DNA from: JAJDOD01 sp039024895
Lineage (GTDB): Bacteria; Pseudomonadota; Alphaproteobacteria; Rhodobacterales; Rhodobacteraceae
Length of the DNA: 64,000 nucleotides
Assembly: GCA_039024895.1 (NCBI GenBank)
Contig: JBCCPJ010000007.1
Span: 62,001-126,000, forward strand
Direction: 5' to 3'
The translations under genes and the position numbers were made by a program. The notes under the pieces are model-generated. The model was not told the DNA's origin, did not search any database, and was given only the letters and a program-made list of their open reading frames with translations. Positions within the stretch are counted from its first letter, which is position 1. Every line of letters starts with the position of its first letter. Shown one piece after another: positions 44,102 to 52,532 of the stretch.

Positions 44102-44967
44102 GCAGCTTCCTGCTTCGTATTTTTCATAGCCTCTTCTAAATCGGAGAATGTCGGCCGAACGGCATGAGGCGCGTTCTGGCGCCCAACCTCGATACATATT
44201 GCTGTCGCGTGGTTGTGGAGATTGGCTACCAGCACCTCACGGATTAAACTATAAAAATGGTGATCTTCTTCGGCGATTGCTCCCAAACGTGAGGCCATTG
44301 GGCCGGCAAATCCGTAGGCGAGGAAGACACCAAGGAAGGTACCGACCAAGGCGCCACCAATCATTTTTCCAAGTATTTCAGGTGGTTGATCAATAGAAGC
44401 CATCGTTTTAATAACACCTAGAACGGCAGCAACAATACCCAAAGCGGGAAGTCCATCAGCCAACATTTGAATCGCATGGCTCGAATGTTGTTGATGATGG
44501 AGGTTGGCTTCAAGTCGCTTTTCGAGAACTTCTTCCACTTGGTGTGGATCGTTATAATTCATCGACGCAGATCGCAGTGTATCACATATGATTTCAACTG
44601 CTTCATGATCGGCTAGTATTTTGGGGTAAGAAGAGAAAATTGAAGAGTTCTCGGGATCCTCAATGTGTTCCTCTAGCCCCACTGGGTTCTGACGAGCAAG
44701 ACGGATTAACTCAAACAATAGAACGAGTAGATCTTGGTAGTCTGCTGGCTTCCACTTAGCGCCCTTGAAAACTTTTGCTATATCACCAAGCGCGTGCTTG
44801 GCGGCGGCGCCTCCGTTTGAAAGCAAAAACGCCCCTATTGCAGCCCCCCCGATCATCATCATCTCAAATGGGAGAGCTTTGATGATGATGCCCATCTTGC
44901 CGCCGGCAAGCAAGTAGCCACCAAAGACCATTGCAAAAATAATGACAATACCCAAGATTCCGATCAC
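44098..44967 (-). CDS. motA: Flagellar motor stator protein MotA
   Basis: 289 residues with four transmembrane helices and the cytoplasmic loop between TM2 and TM3 (EMMMIGGAAIGAFLLSNGGA; HSSHAIQMLADGLPALGIVA; MIGGALVGTFLGVFLAYGF). It conducts ions with MotB, whose gene is not in the window. The long-loop type ending with TicxEVGRQNAPH-like residues is the proton-driven alphaproteobacterial form. Confidence 0.95.
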   Translation of the reverse strand: MIGILGIVIIFAMVFGGYLLAGGKMGIIIKALPFEMMMIGGAAIGAFLLSNGGAAAKHALGDIAKVFKGAKWKPADYQDLLVLLFELIRLARQNPVGLEEHIEDPENSSIFSSYPKILADHEAVEIICDTLRSASMNYNDPHQVEEVLEKRLEANLHHQQHSSHAIQMLADGLPALGIVAAVLGVIKTMASIDQPPEILGKMIGGALVGTFLGVFLAYGFAGPMASRLGAIAEEDHHFYSLIREVLVANLHNHATAICIEVGRQNAPHAVRPTFSDLEEAMKNTKQEAA

Positions 44968-45029
44968 GACCGGATCACCTTTTTCCGCCTCGATTCAGTC
45001 TTAGCTCTCAGATAACGGTTAAGATCGCG

Positions 45030-45686
45030 TCACTGTTGTATAGGTGCGGGCGCAGCCTTCTCTGGCACTGTTTCACGGGGTACGTCAGCGTTACGACCCG
45101 CCAAGACAACACTTATAGTGTATCCGAGATCCGGAGATAGGCCTGCCATAATAGCCGCAGCTGCATCTGGGCGCATACGTCCTAAGAAACCAGCGGCAAA
45201 ACTTGGTTCCATCAATTGAAAAAGTGCGGCTGCCTGATCAGGCTTCATATTTTCGTAAACACTTGTCAATCGTCCAATGTCATTCTCGGCCGCTTTATCT
45301 GCGGCGGACATGGTATTCCGGAGGATTTCTTCCGCCTCCTCTAAGCGCGCGAGGTCTTTATGGATAGTGCTTTCGGCTAGAGCCAAAGCCTGAGCCCGCG
45401 CGTTCAGCTCAGCTTCAAGTTTAGCAACCGCGGCCTCTCGAGCCTGAGTTTGTTCCAGGAGTTTCAAAAGCTCAGGGGTAATATCGACAACTTCGTCTGC
45501 ATCTTCCACCGTGCCGTCCATACTCATGAGCTTCGAGGCCCTTTCCTTTACCTCAAGTGCGATTGCCGCTCCAGATCCGTTGCCTAAGCGAAGGGCTCCG
45601 GATGACACGAACAGAAATGCAATCGCAATTAGAGCTCCTTTGCTCGGGGATACAGCACCTTTAAGAATTGAGTTTTTATTCCGCAT
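45030..45686 (-). CDS. MotE-like protein (MgtE-N-like domain)
   Basis: 218 residues. A hydrophobic N-terminal segment (GALIAIAFLFVSSGALRLG) is followed by a coiled coil (AREAAVAKLEAELNARAQAL; HKDLARLEEAEEIL) and an MgtE-N/FliG-like bundle (YENMKPDQAAALFQLMEPSF, GRMRPDAAAAIMAGLSPD). This is the architecture of MotE, a chaperone for the periplasmic motor protein MotC in rhizobia. It stands 62 bp upstream of motA. Confidence 0.8.
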   Translation of the reverse strand: MRNKNSILKGAVSPSKGALIAIAFLFVSSGALRLGNGSGAAIALEVKERASKLMSMDGTVEDADEVVDITPELLKLLEQTQAREAAVAKLEAELNARAQALALAESTIHKDLARLEEAEEILRNTMSAADKAAENDIGRLTSVYENMKPDQAAALFQLMEPSFAAGFLGRMRPDAAAAIMAGLSPDLGYTISVVLAGRNADVPRETVPEKAAPAPIQQ

Positions 45687-45688
45687 AG

Positions 45689-46078
45689 TTATTCAGCAGC
45701 CTCAGGTGTTGTTCTTCGTGTTTGAAACACGGTCTTGTCGAGACCGATCACTTCCGCCTGTTCCGTTGAGCTAATGCCGTACTTTTCTGAGTCGACGGGC
45801 AAATCGTGCATTGAAGCCACCAATAGCTCTAACCTTTGAGCGACGCCTTCCGCTCGACCGGTCATTGTCTCTAAGGAACTGGCCGAAGTTTTTGTTGCTG
45901 AACGAGCATCCTCAAGTGCTTTAGTCATATCATCTACTTGTGTCGAAAGTGCAGCAATTGCACCGCCGACGCCGTTCTCTAGATTTGTAAATCTGCTAAG
46001 ACGGCGGGAAAGCACAATGCAGTACAGAGCAGCGCCTGAAGCACCTGCAATTAGTAGAATGTCGGCTAAAAGATCCAT
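45689..46078 (-). CDS. Single-pass coiled-coil membrane protein (DUF6468-like)
   Basis: 129 residues: one N-terminal transmembrane helix (ILLIAGASGAALYCIVLSRRL), then a coiled-coil region (GGAIAALSTQVDDMTKALED, SLETMTGRAEGVAQRLELLV). Family assignment to DUF6468 is from memory of its pattern and place between fliL and motE in alphaproteobacteria. The function is unknown; association with the basal body is inferred from position. Confidence 0.65.
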   Translation of the reverse strand: MDLLADILLIAGASGAALYCIVLSRRLSRFTNLENGVGGAIAALSTQVDDMTKALEDARSATKTSASSLETMTGRAEGVAQRLELLVASMHDLPVDSEKYGISSTEQAEVIGLDKTVFQTRRTTPEAAE

Positions 46079-46087
46079 TCAATGCCC

Positions 46088-46561
46088 TCAATTCACCACG
46101 AATTCCATCACCAAAAGATCGTGCACACGGTTCCCACCGACTACGAGGTCCACTCGGCGGCGCATCTGTGAGCGCAAGGTTAATAGCGACGAAGGGTCTT
46201 CGACATCTGCCATCTCCAGGGACTGTAAATATGTGTTCAACACATCGACGACACGCGGCATCATTGCTTGTATGTCAGACTCGAAGTCTTCGTTAACCTC
46301 TAGTTCGGCCCGGAACCTCAGATAGCGACGGTCTCTTGGATTTCCGATTGCTACTGTCATGGGCTCTACAGGAATGAAAGAGAGACTCTCAGACATACGC
46401 GCAGGAGAAGGTTTTGTAGCCGCACCGGTGCTCGAGAACATCCCAGATGTAAAGGCAAAGCCACCGCCACCCGCCACAAGTGCCAGAAACAGACCAACAA
46501 TTATGCCCGACTTTCCCTTTTTGGGGACCTCGTCAATATCATCAACATTGGCGTCAGCCAT
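46088..46561 (-). CDS. fliL: Flagellar basal-body protein FliL
   Basis: 157 residues: a cytoplasmic N-terminus with a basic patch (VPKKGKSG), one transmembrane helix (IIVGLFLALVAGGGGFAF) and a periplasmic stomatin-like domain (FIPVEPMTVAIGNPRDRRYL, LRSQMRRRVDLVVGGNRVHD). It is the more canonical of the two FliL-like proteins here. First in the fliL-DUF6468-motE-motA run, divergent from fliF. Confidence 0.92.
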   Translation of the reverse strand: MADANVDDIDEVPKKGKSGIIVGLFLALVAGGGGFAFTSGMFSSTGAATKPSPARMSESLSFIPVEPMTVAIGNPRDRRYLRFRAELEVNEDFESDIQAMMPRVVDVLNTYLQSLEMADVEDPSSLLTLRSQMRRRVDLVVGGNRVHDLLVMEFVVN

Positions 46562-46599
46562 CCTGATACTCCTTCAAACACGTTTTAAAACAGTTCTGA

Positions 46600-46614
46600 C
46601 TAACCGAATGTTAA
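46600..46614. promoter_or_regulatory. Candidate CtrA site between fliL and fliF
   Basis: CTAA-N7-TTAA (TTAA-N7-TTAG on the minus strand) matches the CtrA consensus TTAA-N7-TTAA at seven of eight positions. It lies 50 bp before fliF and 39 bp before fliL, so it could serve both divergent flagellar units. Confidence 0.55.
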
Positions 46615-46663
46615 GAGGCGACTGCCAAGACAAGGTTAAAGGAAGTTAGACGCGGAGAATCCC

Positions 46664-48289
46664 GTGGATCAAATATTGGCGACGTGGGCGAATCTTGACT
46701 TAAGGCGTCGCATCACGGTTATCGCGGCGACAGTTGGTATGTTTGCCGCAGTTTACTTTCTGACGCAGATTGCCTCACAGCCACGCATGGCTCTACTATA
46801 TGCCGGGCTTGATGCCAGTTCCGCGGGCGAAGTGGTGACCGCGTTGGAGGCGCGCGGTGCAGTTGTTGAGGTCCGCGGTTCGGCAATCTACGTTAACGCT
46901 GCGCAGAGAGACGCGTTGCGCCTCGCACTCGCCAGTGAAGGACTACCACAGAACGGCGGGCAGGGTTATGAACTACTTGATAACCTGACGGGGTTTGGCA
47001 CCACCGCGCAGATGTTTGACGCAGCCTATTGGCGTGCAAAAGAAGGGGAATTGGCGCGAACAATCACTGCCAACCGACAGTTTGCTGCCGCACGTGTGCA
47101 TATTTCAAACCCGGCATCTAACCCTTTTCGGCAAGGTCAGGTCGACTCTGCATCAGTATCTGTGACATTAGCTTCCGGTACCATGACAAGCGCTCAGGCA
47201 ACAGCGTTGCGTTTCCTTGTAGCGTCTGCTGTCGCTGGATTGTCGCCCGAGAACGTAACGATCATTGACAGTGCTAATGGCCTCATGCCCAACAGTGAAA
47301 ACCATACAGCTCAAGCGAGTACCGTAAGCAATGCGCGAGCGGACGCACTCAAGGCTGGAGTCACACGCATCCTAGAGGCACGCGTTGGGGCTAACAAGGC
47401 AATTGTAGAAGTATCCGTTGAGCCAGTGACTGAACGTGAGGAGATAACTGAGCGCCGTTTCGAGCCAGATAGTCGCGTGCCAATCAGTTCAGATACCGAA
47501 GAAACGACAACAAACTCATCTGATGAAGGAAACCGCGGAGTTACGGTCGCATCAAACTTGCCGGATGGAGAAGCTGGTGCCACGAATGGTAGTTCGCAAA
47601 GCAGCGAAACGCGTTCGCGTGAGCTGATAAACTATGAAGTGTCGGAAACCCAACGCGCAATCGTCCGAGAACCAGGTGCGGTGCGCCGCATCAGCGTTGC
47701 TGCACTAGTTGACGGCGTTGTAGTGACTGCCGCAGATGGTACCGCACTATGGGAAGCACGAGGCGAAGCTGAACTGGAAGATCTTCGCCAGTTGATTGCA
47801 TCCGCTATTGGCTTCAATGCTGAACGTGGTGATCAAATCACTATTCGGTCTATGCAATTCCAACCGCCGCCAGATTTTGAAGAGCCAGCTCCTCTTACTT
47901 TCGCGGATCGATTTGCACTTGACGTCATGGGACTCGTGCAACTTGGTGTGCTGGCAGTCGTAAGCTTGGTGCTCGGCCTGTTTGTCCTCCGACCGATTCT
48001 TACAAAACGTGCAGCACCAGCGCCACCTCAACTTTCGTCACCAAGCGTAGACACCCCAACAACTGTACCGGAGTTGCCAAGCTCTAATCTTTCCGATCTT
48101 CCCGCCCTAGATGGCGAAATAGGCGGCATCGGTGATTTTTCTCCATTAAACGATTTGCCGAGTTACGACAGTATACAAGGCGGCTCTGACCCCGCGGGAC
48201 GATTGCGAGAGTTGATTGAAGCAAAACAAGATGAAACCGTGGAAGTCTTGAGCCAATGGATGAATGATCCACAGGAAGCTAGTCGATGA
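46664..48289 (+). CDS. fliF: Flagellar MS-ring protein FliF
   Basis: 541 residues from a GTG start. TM1 is ITVIAATVGMFAAVYFLT (19-36), TM2 is near 425-445 (LGVLAVVSLVLGLFVLRPIL). YAGLDASSAGEVVTALEARG, AYWRAKEGELARTI and ARVHISNPASNPFR are the ring-building motif region. The C-terminal tail for FliG binding is present (residues 500-541). It overlaps fliH by 4 bp. Confidence 0.95.
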   Translation: MDQILATWANLDLRRRITVIAATVGMFAAVYFLTQIASQPRMALLYAGLDASSAGEVVTALEARGAVVEVRGSAIYVNAAQRDALRLALASEGLPQNGGQGYELLDNLTGFGTTAQMFDAAYWRAKEGELARTITANRQFAAARVHISNPASNPFRQGQVDSASVSVTLASGTMTSAQATALRFLVASAVAGLSPENVTIIDSANGLMPNSENHTAQASTVSNARADALKAGVTRILEARVGANKAIVEVSVEPVTEREEITERRFEPDSRVPISSDTEETTTNSSDEGNRGVTVASNLPDGEAGATNGSSQSSETRSRELINYEVSETQRAIVREPGAVRRISVAALVDGVVVTAADGTALWEARGEAELEDLRQLIASAIGFNAERGDQITIRSMQFQPPPDFEEPAPLTFADRFALDVMGLVQLGVLAVVSLVLGLFVLRPILTKRAAPAPPQLSSPSVDTPTTVPELPSSNLSDLPALDGEIGGIGDFSPLNDLPSYDSIQGGSDPAGRLRELIEAKQDETVEVLSQWMNDPQEASR

Positions 48290-48864
48290 CGCGCCATTCA
48301 TTCCTAGAAACATTCGAAATCACAAATGTAGAAGCCGTCATAGCAAAGGGGTCGGCAGAAGAGGTTGAACAATCTAGCTCAACCGCGTTCGAAGCTGGCT
48401 ATACATCGGGATGGGACGATGCAATGGCGTCCGGCAAAAACTCCAGACTTCATTTGGAGGCTGAATTTGAAAGGAACATTCAAAACTTAGTCTTCACCTT
48501 CGCCGAAGCTATAACGCACGTAAGAAGTGAACTAGTACCACTTATAACGGCGCTAGTTGAACAGTTTCTTCCCAAAACTGCACCGAGCAGTCTCCAATCA
48601 CACCTCCAAAACGAAATTCTAAAGTACAGTGATGACATCTTAGATCAACCAATTGAAATTATTACGTCGACAAACTGCAAAAAAGCTATAGAGGACATGC
48701 TAAAAAAAGACTTCTCAAATGAGTTCAAAATAACCGAAGATTCATCACTCTCTGAAAGTCAAGTATTTGTAAGATTTGAAAGAAATGAAGTGGAGATAAA
48801 CCTAGATTCACTCATAAAGGCAACGTCAAGGCAGTTAGCTAATTTACAGTCAGCACATACCTAG
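48286..48864 (+). CDS. fliH: FliH-like export-ATPase regulator
   Basis: 192 residues. The N-terminal AFEAGYTSGWDDAMASGK glycine-spaced segment and the following helical region (LHLEAEFERNIQNLVFTFAE) match FliH, which dimerises and anchors FliI. The C-terminal half is a degenerate FliH domain. Base composition drops to AT-rich midway through the gene, from about 48600 onward. Confidence 0.8.
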   Translation: MTRHSFLETFEITNVEAVIAKGSAEEVEQSSSTAFEAGYTSGWDDAMASGKNSRLHLEAEFERNIQNLVFTFAEAITHVRSELVPLITALVEQFLPKTAPSSLQSHLQNEILKYSDDILDQPIEIITSTNCKKAIEDMLKKDFSNEFKITEDSSLSESQVFVRFERNEVEINLDSLIKATSRQLANLQSAHT

Positions 48865-48878
48865 TGTAGGTGAAATAA

Positions 48879-49163
48879 ATGGATGCAAACCAGCAATTAT
48901 CTAATATGCTAAAATCGGGATTTGGTGAACTACCAATTGAAATTAAGATTTCTGTTGGTATATCACGACCATTGATACGTACTCTTATGGAAATAGATGA
49001 GAATGCGATACTACCACTCGATAAAGGATTAGAAGATCCTGTTGAGTTATATGTTGGTAATAAGCTGATCGCTTTAGGGCAATTAGAAGAGATTGAGGGC
49101 GACAAGAAAGATCGTATAGGGGTTCGAATAATTGAAGTTATAGATATAGCAGGCGCAGAATAA
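48879..49163 (+). CDS. fliN: Flagellar motor switch protein FliN
   Basis: 94 residues. FGELPIEIKISVGISRPLIRTLMEID (seen in two parts), LPLDKGLEDPVELYVGNKLI and GVRIIEVIDI make up the SpoA/FliN domain of the C-ring. It is very AT-rich compared with fliF. The stop abuts the TTG of fliP. fliG and fliM are not in the window. Confidence 0.92.
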   Translation: MDANQQLSNMLKSGFGELPIEIKISVGISRPLIRTLMEIDENAILPLDKGLEDPVELYVGNKLIALGQLEEIEGDKKDRIGVRIIEVIDIAGAE

Positions 49164-49907
49164 TTGAATTATCATTATAAAAGATACCAAGGTTATCTAG
49201 CAATAGCCTGTATGTTTGTCTTTTTCGCAACTCAAGTAGCAGCTCAGGAAATTACTCTAAATCTTGGTAATGAGACAGAGCTAACAGAAAGATCAATTCA
49301 ATTAATAGTATTACTTACTATTCTGAGTCTAGTACCTGGTTTAGCAATCATGTTTACCTGTTTTCCCTTCATGGTCACAGTATTGGGGATTCTTCGTCAG
49401 GGAATTGGGCTACAGCAATCACCTCCGAATATGCTCATAATTACACTTGCTTTATTTCTAACATACTTTGTAATGGAACCAGTATTTGATGAAGCATGGA
49501 ATAACGGAATTGAACCAGTTCTTGAAGATACATTAACTTTTCAGGAAGGCGTAAGAGAGACTATTATTCCCTTTAGGTTATTCATGGAGAAGAGAGTAAA
49601 CCCTAGTACAATATCTACCCTAGCAGACTTACGTGGAGAGAACCAGGAAGTATCTTCAAGAGAAATCTCAATGTCCATACTACTACCATCCTTTTTGCTC
49701 AGTGAAATTGAGAGAGCATTCCAAATTGGATTTGTAATTTTTATCCCATTTTTAATAATTGATTTGACCGTTGCAGCAATCCTCATGTCGATGGGTATGA
49801 TGATGGTTCCTCCAGTAATTGTATCACTACCTTTTAAATTAGCTTTTTTTGTTGTGGCGGACGGTTGGTCACTAATAAGTTCAGCTCTTGTAAGAAGTTA
49901 CTTTTAG
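49164..49907 (+). CDS. fliP: Flagellar export-gate protein FliP
   Basis: 247 residues from a TTG directly after the fliN stop. A signal peptide (YLAIACMFVFFATQVAAQ) is followed by four helices: VLLTILSLVPGLAIMFTCF, GLQQSPPNMLIITLALFLTY, IGFVIFIPFLIIDLTVAAIL and MGMMMVPPVIVSLPFKLAFF are strong FliP signatures. The gene is AT-rich. It is the last flagellar gene here; flgI-flgL-flgK-flgE, which often follow in Rhodobacterales, are missing. Confidence 0.96.
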   Translation: MNYHYKRYQGYLAIACMFVFFATQVAAQEITLNLGNETELTERSIQLIVLLTILSLVPGLAIMFTCFPFMVTVLGILRQGIGLQQSPPNMLIITLALFLTYFVMEPVFDEAWNNGIEPVLEDTLTFQEGVRETIIPFRLFMEKRVNPSTISTLADLRGENQEVSSREISMSILLPSFLLSEIERAFQIGFVIFIPFLIIDLTVAAILMSMGMMMVPPVIVSLPFKLAFFVVADGWSLISSALVRSYF

Positions 49908-50537
49908 ATCATTCGATGTCATCGCGAAAGGATGAGATCAGATTCTATGTAATAGAGTGTTTCTCATCTTTTGTAAGTGCGAGGTAGGGGACAACGTGAA
50001 GAGATCTAGACGCAAGTATAGCTGTGGTAACAAGGTCGTGAAAGAAGTATCTCGCGGCGACGGCAGTACACATTTAACGTAAGACAAGCTCCCCATTGGA
50101 TCGGTTATGTTCAATTGCGAAGACAGCATTGCAGAGCGGGTTCGTCGCGAGCGCACCTCGTAGATTCTCTATTAGAGCTGTTCTTGGGAACTCTCTGAGG
50201 CTGGATTGCGGGACCTTTCGGGTTACACGACGTATACGGCGACTTCGACCGAAGTCACGGAAATGCGCCTGGGATCACGCGGTCGCTAGGAAGTGCTGTC
50301 TGAACAGGCATAGGAGCGTTGTGAATCTGGAGTTGTTGGCGGATTTTTGGAATTTATGCGATTGAACGTAGACTATGGGCGTTATCGTGCCCAAACCTTA
50401 TTTTAAAAGGACATCTTTTTCTACCTTAGCATGCTGAGGCGCTCTGCTGGTACTGCTGATGTCCAGTCTTTTAGCGAGATGTTCGTGACTTGTGGTCAGC
50501 GTAATACATCGTTCTTAGAGTGGTGCGTTAGTAGAAC
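49908..50537. other. Unrecognised intergenic DNA after fliP
   Basis: About 630 bases. No intact ORF above 100 codons with plausible coding character is seen, and translations on both strands are broken by stops. Some stretches look like decayed coding sequence (for example around 50190-50270), but I could not match them to flgI, flgL, motB or any other family. Confidence 0.45.
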
Positions 50538-51430
50538 CTAAGCTGCTTTCAATTTCATTTTCTGAATTATGCCACCATTAACCACGTTTGGCCTTTCTTT
50601 GTTGTAAACCCAGATCCAATGGGAGGCGTGGAATGCACTTCTTCAATACTCATGAATTGATATAATTGCAGTTATTCGATGCGTACGGCCCTCTTGTAAC
50701 GCTCGACATAAGCGTTCTGCTGCGATTTGATTGGCTGGACTGTAGATAGACCGACCCGAGCGTTCTACGCCCAGTTCTCAAGCCTGGTGCTGGCGTATTC
50801 AGAGCCCTTTTCCACACGACTATTTTGAGGGCTTCTCGCGTTGACGGCTCTTCCGAGGTTTGATCCGCATGTTCAGCTTCAGCTCGCGGTAAATGCCGTA
50901 AAAGCGTGTGTGGTTCCATTTTCAACCCTTGCACTTAGCGCAGATGCAAGAATCTCAGGCCAAAGCCCTGGTTCTTTTTTAGTGCGGTGAACGTCACTAG
51001 CCAGCTCGGCGATCAGCTCATTCTCATCGCTGAGCTGGCTGATACCAGTAACATGTCTTCCGGATGCAGAACATCATGCAAGCCAGCGCGATGCTGACAG
51101 ACCGATAGCGTACCGCCCATTCGGCCACACCCGTTTGCTGAGATGGTCTCACAACTTCCTTCAAGCGCCTCGTTCAGCAAATCGTTCTGCGTGCTCTTCC
51201 CAGCATACATCCTCTTCAGGCGCTGGTTCCCTTCATTGTGCCTTTCATCGGCGCCATCAGACTGGCGCCGAGGCCGCCGTACTTGGACCGACACTTATAA
51301 AGCTCGCGCTGCCCGAACTGTCTTCACGTCACACTTCAGAAACTGGCATGCCGCTTTATGCCTGTTTCAGAATGCTCATGATCTGCATGTCGCTGTACCG
51401 TGATTTCTGCATCAGAATCTCCGCTTTCAT
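50538..51430 (-). pseudogene. Heavily decayed IS3-family transposase
   Basis: Fragments in several minus-strand frames match one IS3-type element: near 51400 SRYSDMQIMSILKQA, then GMPVSEV; near 51210 NQRLKRMYAGKS-QNDLLNEALEG; near 51030 DENELIAELA; near 50700 QQNAYVERYKRAVR; and the C-terminus GGIIQKMKLKAA just before a stop at 50538. Stops and frameshifts interrupt every segment and part of the catalytic domain is lost. Terminal repeats were not found. It borders the truncated end of the flagellar locus. Confidence 0.8.
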
Positions 51431-51506
51431 CTTCGAGAAGAATCTACTTCTGTATATTTCTAGTTTTCCGGGGGCCTACCCTCTGGAAGTTATAGAAACA
51501 TTGAAA

Positions 51507-51533
51507 AAAGGCCGCGCATGACGCGCGGCCTTT
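51507..51533 (-). terminator. Strong terminator after the betaine-transporter operon
   Basis: AAAGGCCGCGC and GCGCGGCCTTT form a perfect 11-bp stem with a 5-nt loop. On the minus strand the right arm runs into six T. It lies 18 bp past the stop of the binding-protein gene. Confidence 0.92.
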
Positions 51534-51551
51534 CATCGATAAAAGACTTCA

Positions 51552-52502
51552 CTAGCCGTTTATCCAACTGCTGACGATTTTTTCATTGTCTTCGATCCAT
51601 TCCTCAGCCACTTCGGCCGGGTCGCGCTTGTTCTCGAACATCTCCACAATCCAGCCATTGATTTCGTCACCTGTGAACTGAACATTCTTCAGCATATTTG
51701 CGACCGGCGGATTTCGATCATAGAGCGACTTAGAGAACGCGATGAATACATCATTCGGTGCAATCACGCATTCGAATTCCGACACCTCCAACCAGTTTTC
51801 GGCTTCCAGATCTACTTCTTCGCAACCGTCGAAGCGCTCGGGCTCATCGACGACTGAAAGGTCATATTGGACATGAAGAGCTTCGGGCGTCCAGTGATAG
51901 AAAAGCTGAGGTTGCGAAGCGGCATAAGCCGCTGCTAGACCGGCCTTGAACGTATCGGCCGAAACGATGTTCGGCTCCCAAAGGGCGTCAAGACCGTACG
52001 ACTTGAATTTGATCTGCCAGCGCTTGGTCGATGCCCAAGTTACATCTCCCGGCCAGTACTCGCCCAGACCGTCGCCATCAGTGTCGAACATGGCTGCGAT
52101 TTCTGGATTGTTCAGGTCCTCAATCGACTTGATCGTGTCAGCCATGTATGCCGGTACGTACAAATTCGACGTGCCTTTGTATGGCGTATTGACGTCAACG
52201 GTTTGCTTGTCGACCACGTATTCATCCCAGGCCTGCTGCCAGTTGGGCATCCACATGTCGGTATGGACGTCAATGGAGCCGTCGCCCTTATCCATGCCCG
52301 CGTAAATGATAGGCTGCTGGTTCATGCCGGACACGATCTCGGCTTCACCATTCATCGGGCCTTCAATAATGGCCTTCAATACGTGACCGATGGCCTTTGC
52401 GCCGTTCCAGCTCAAGTCAGACAGCATGACCTTTTCCTGAGCGTGTGTCAGACTGGTGGTTGCCAGTAAGGCTGCTGCTGCGACTGTAGTGTATCTCTTC
52501 AT
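51552..52502 (-). CDS. Glycine betaine/quaternary-amine ABC transporter binding protein (ProX/OpuAC-type)
   Basis: 316 residues with a signal peptide (TTVAAAALLATTSLTHA). WNGAKAIGHVLKAIIEG, DVHTDMWMPNW, and several Trp residues spaced as in the aromatic cage (WPGDVT, YHWTPEALH) fit the OpuAC fold for quaternary amines. GGAG lies nine bases before the ATG at 52502, so this start is preferred over 52508. It is the last gene of an operon that begins with the DUF1989-GcvT enzyme. Confidence 0.9.
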   Translation of the reverse strand: MKRYTTVAAAALLATTSLTHAQEKVMLSDLSWNGAKAIGHVLKAIIEGPMNGEAEIVSGMNQQPIIYAGMDKGDGSIDVHTDMWMPNWQQAWDEYVVDKQTVDVNTPYKGTSNLYVPAYMADTIKSIEDLNNPEIAAMFDTDGDGLGEYWPGDVTWASTKRWQIKFKSYGLDALWEPNIVSADTFKAGLAAAYAASQPQLFYHWTPEALHVQYDLSVVDEPERFDGCEEVDLEAENWLEVSEFECVIAPNDVFIAFSKSLYDRNPPVANMLKNVQFTGDEINGWIVEMFENKRDPAEVAEEWIEDNEKIVSSWING

Positions 52503-52532
52503 TTCCATTCACTCCAAGTTGGGTTTGATTGT

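Noticed and set aside
49908..50537. Remnant of flgI, flgL or motB after fliP
   Set aside because: Translations in all frames gave no recognisable motif; only the absence of these genes is certain.
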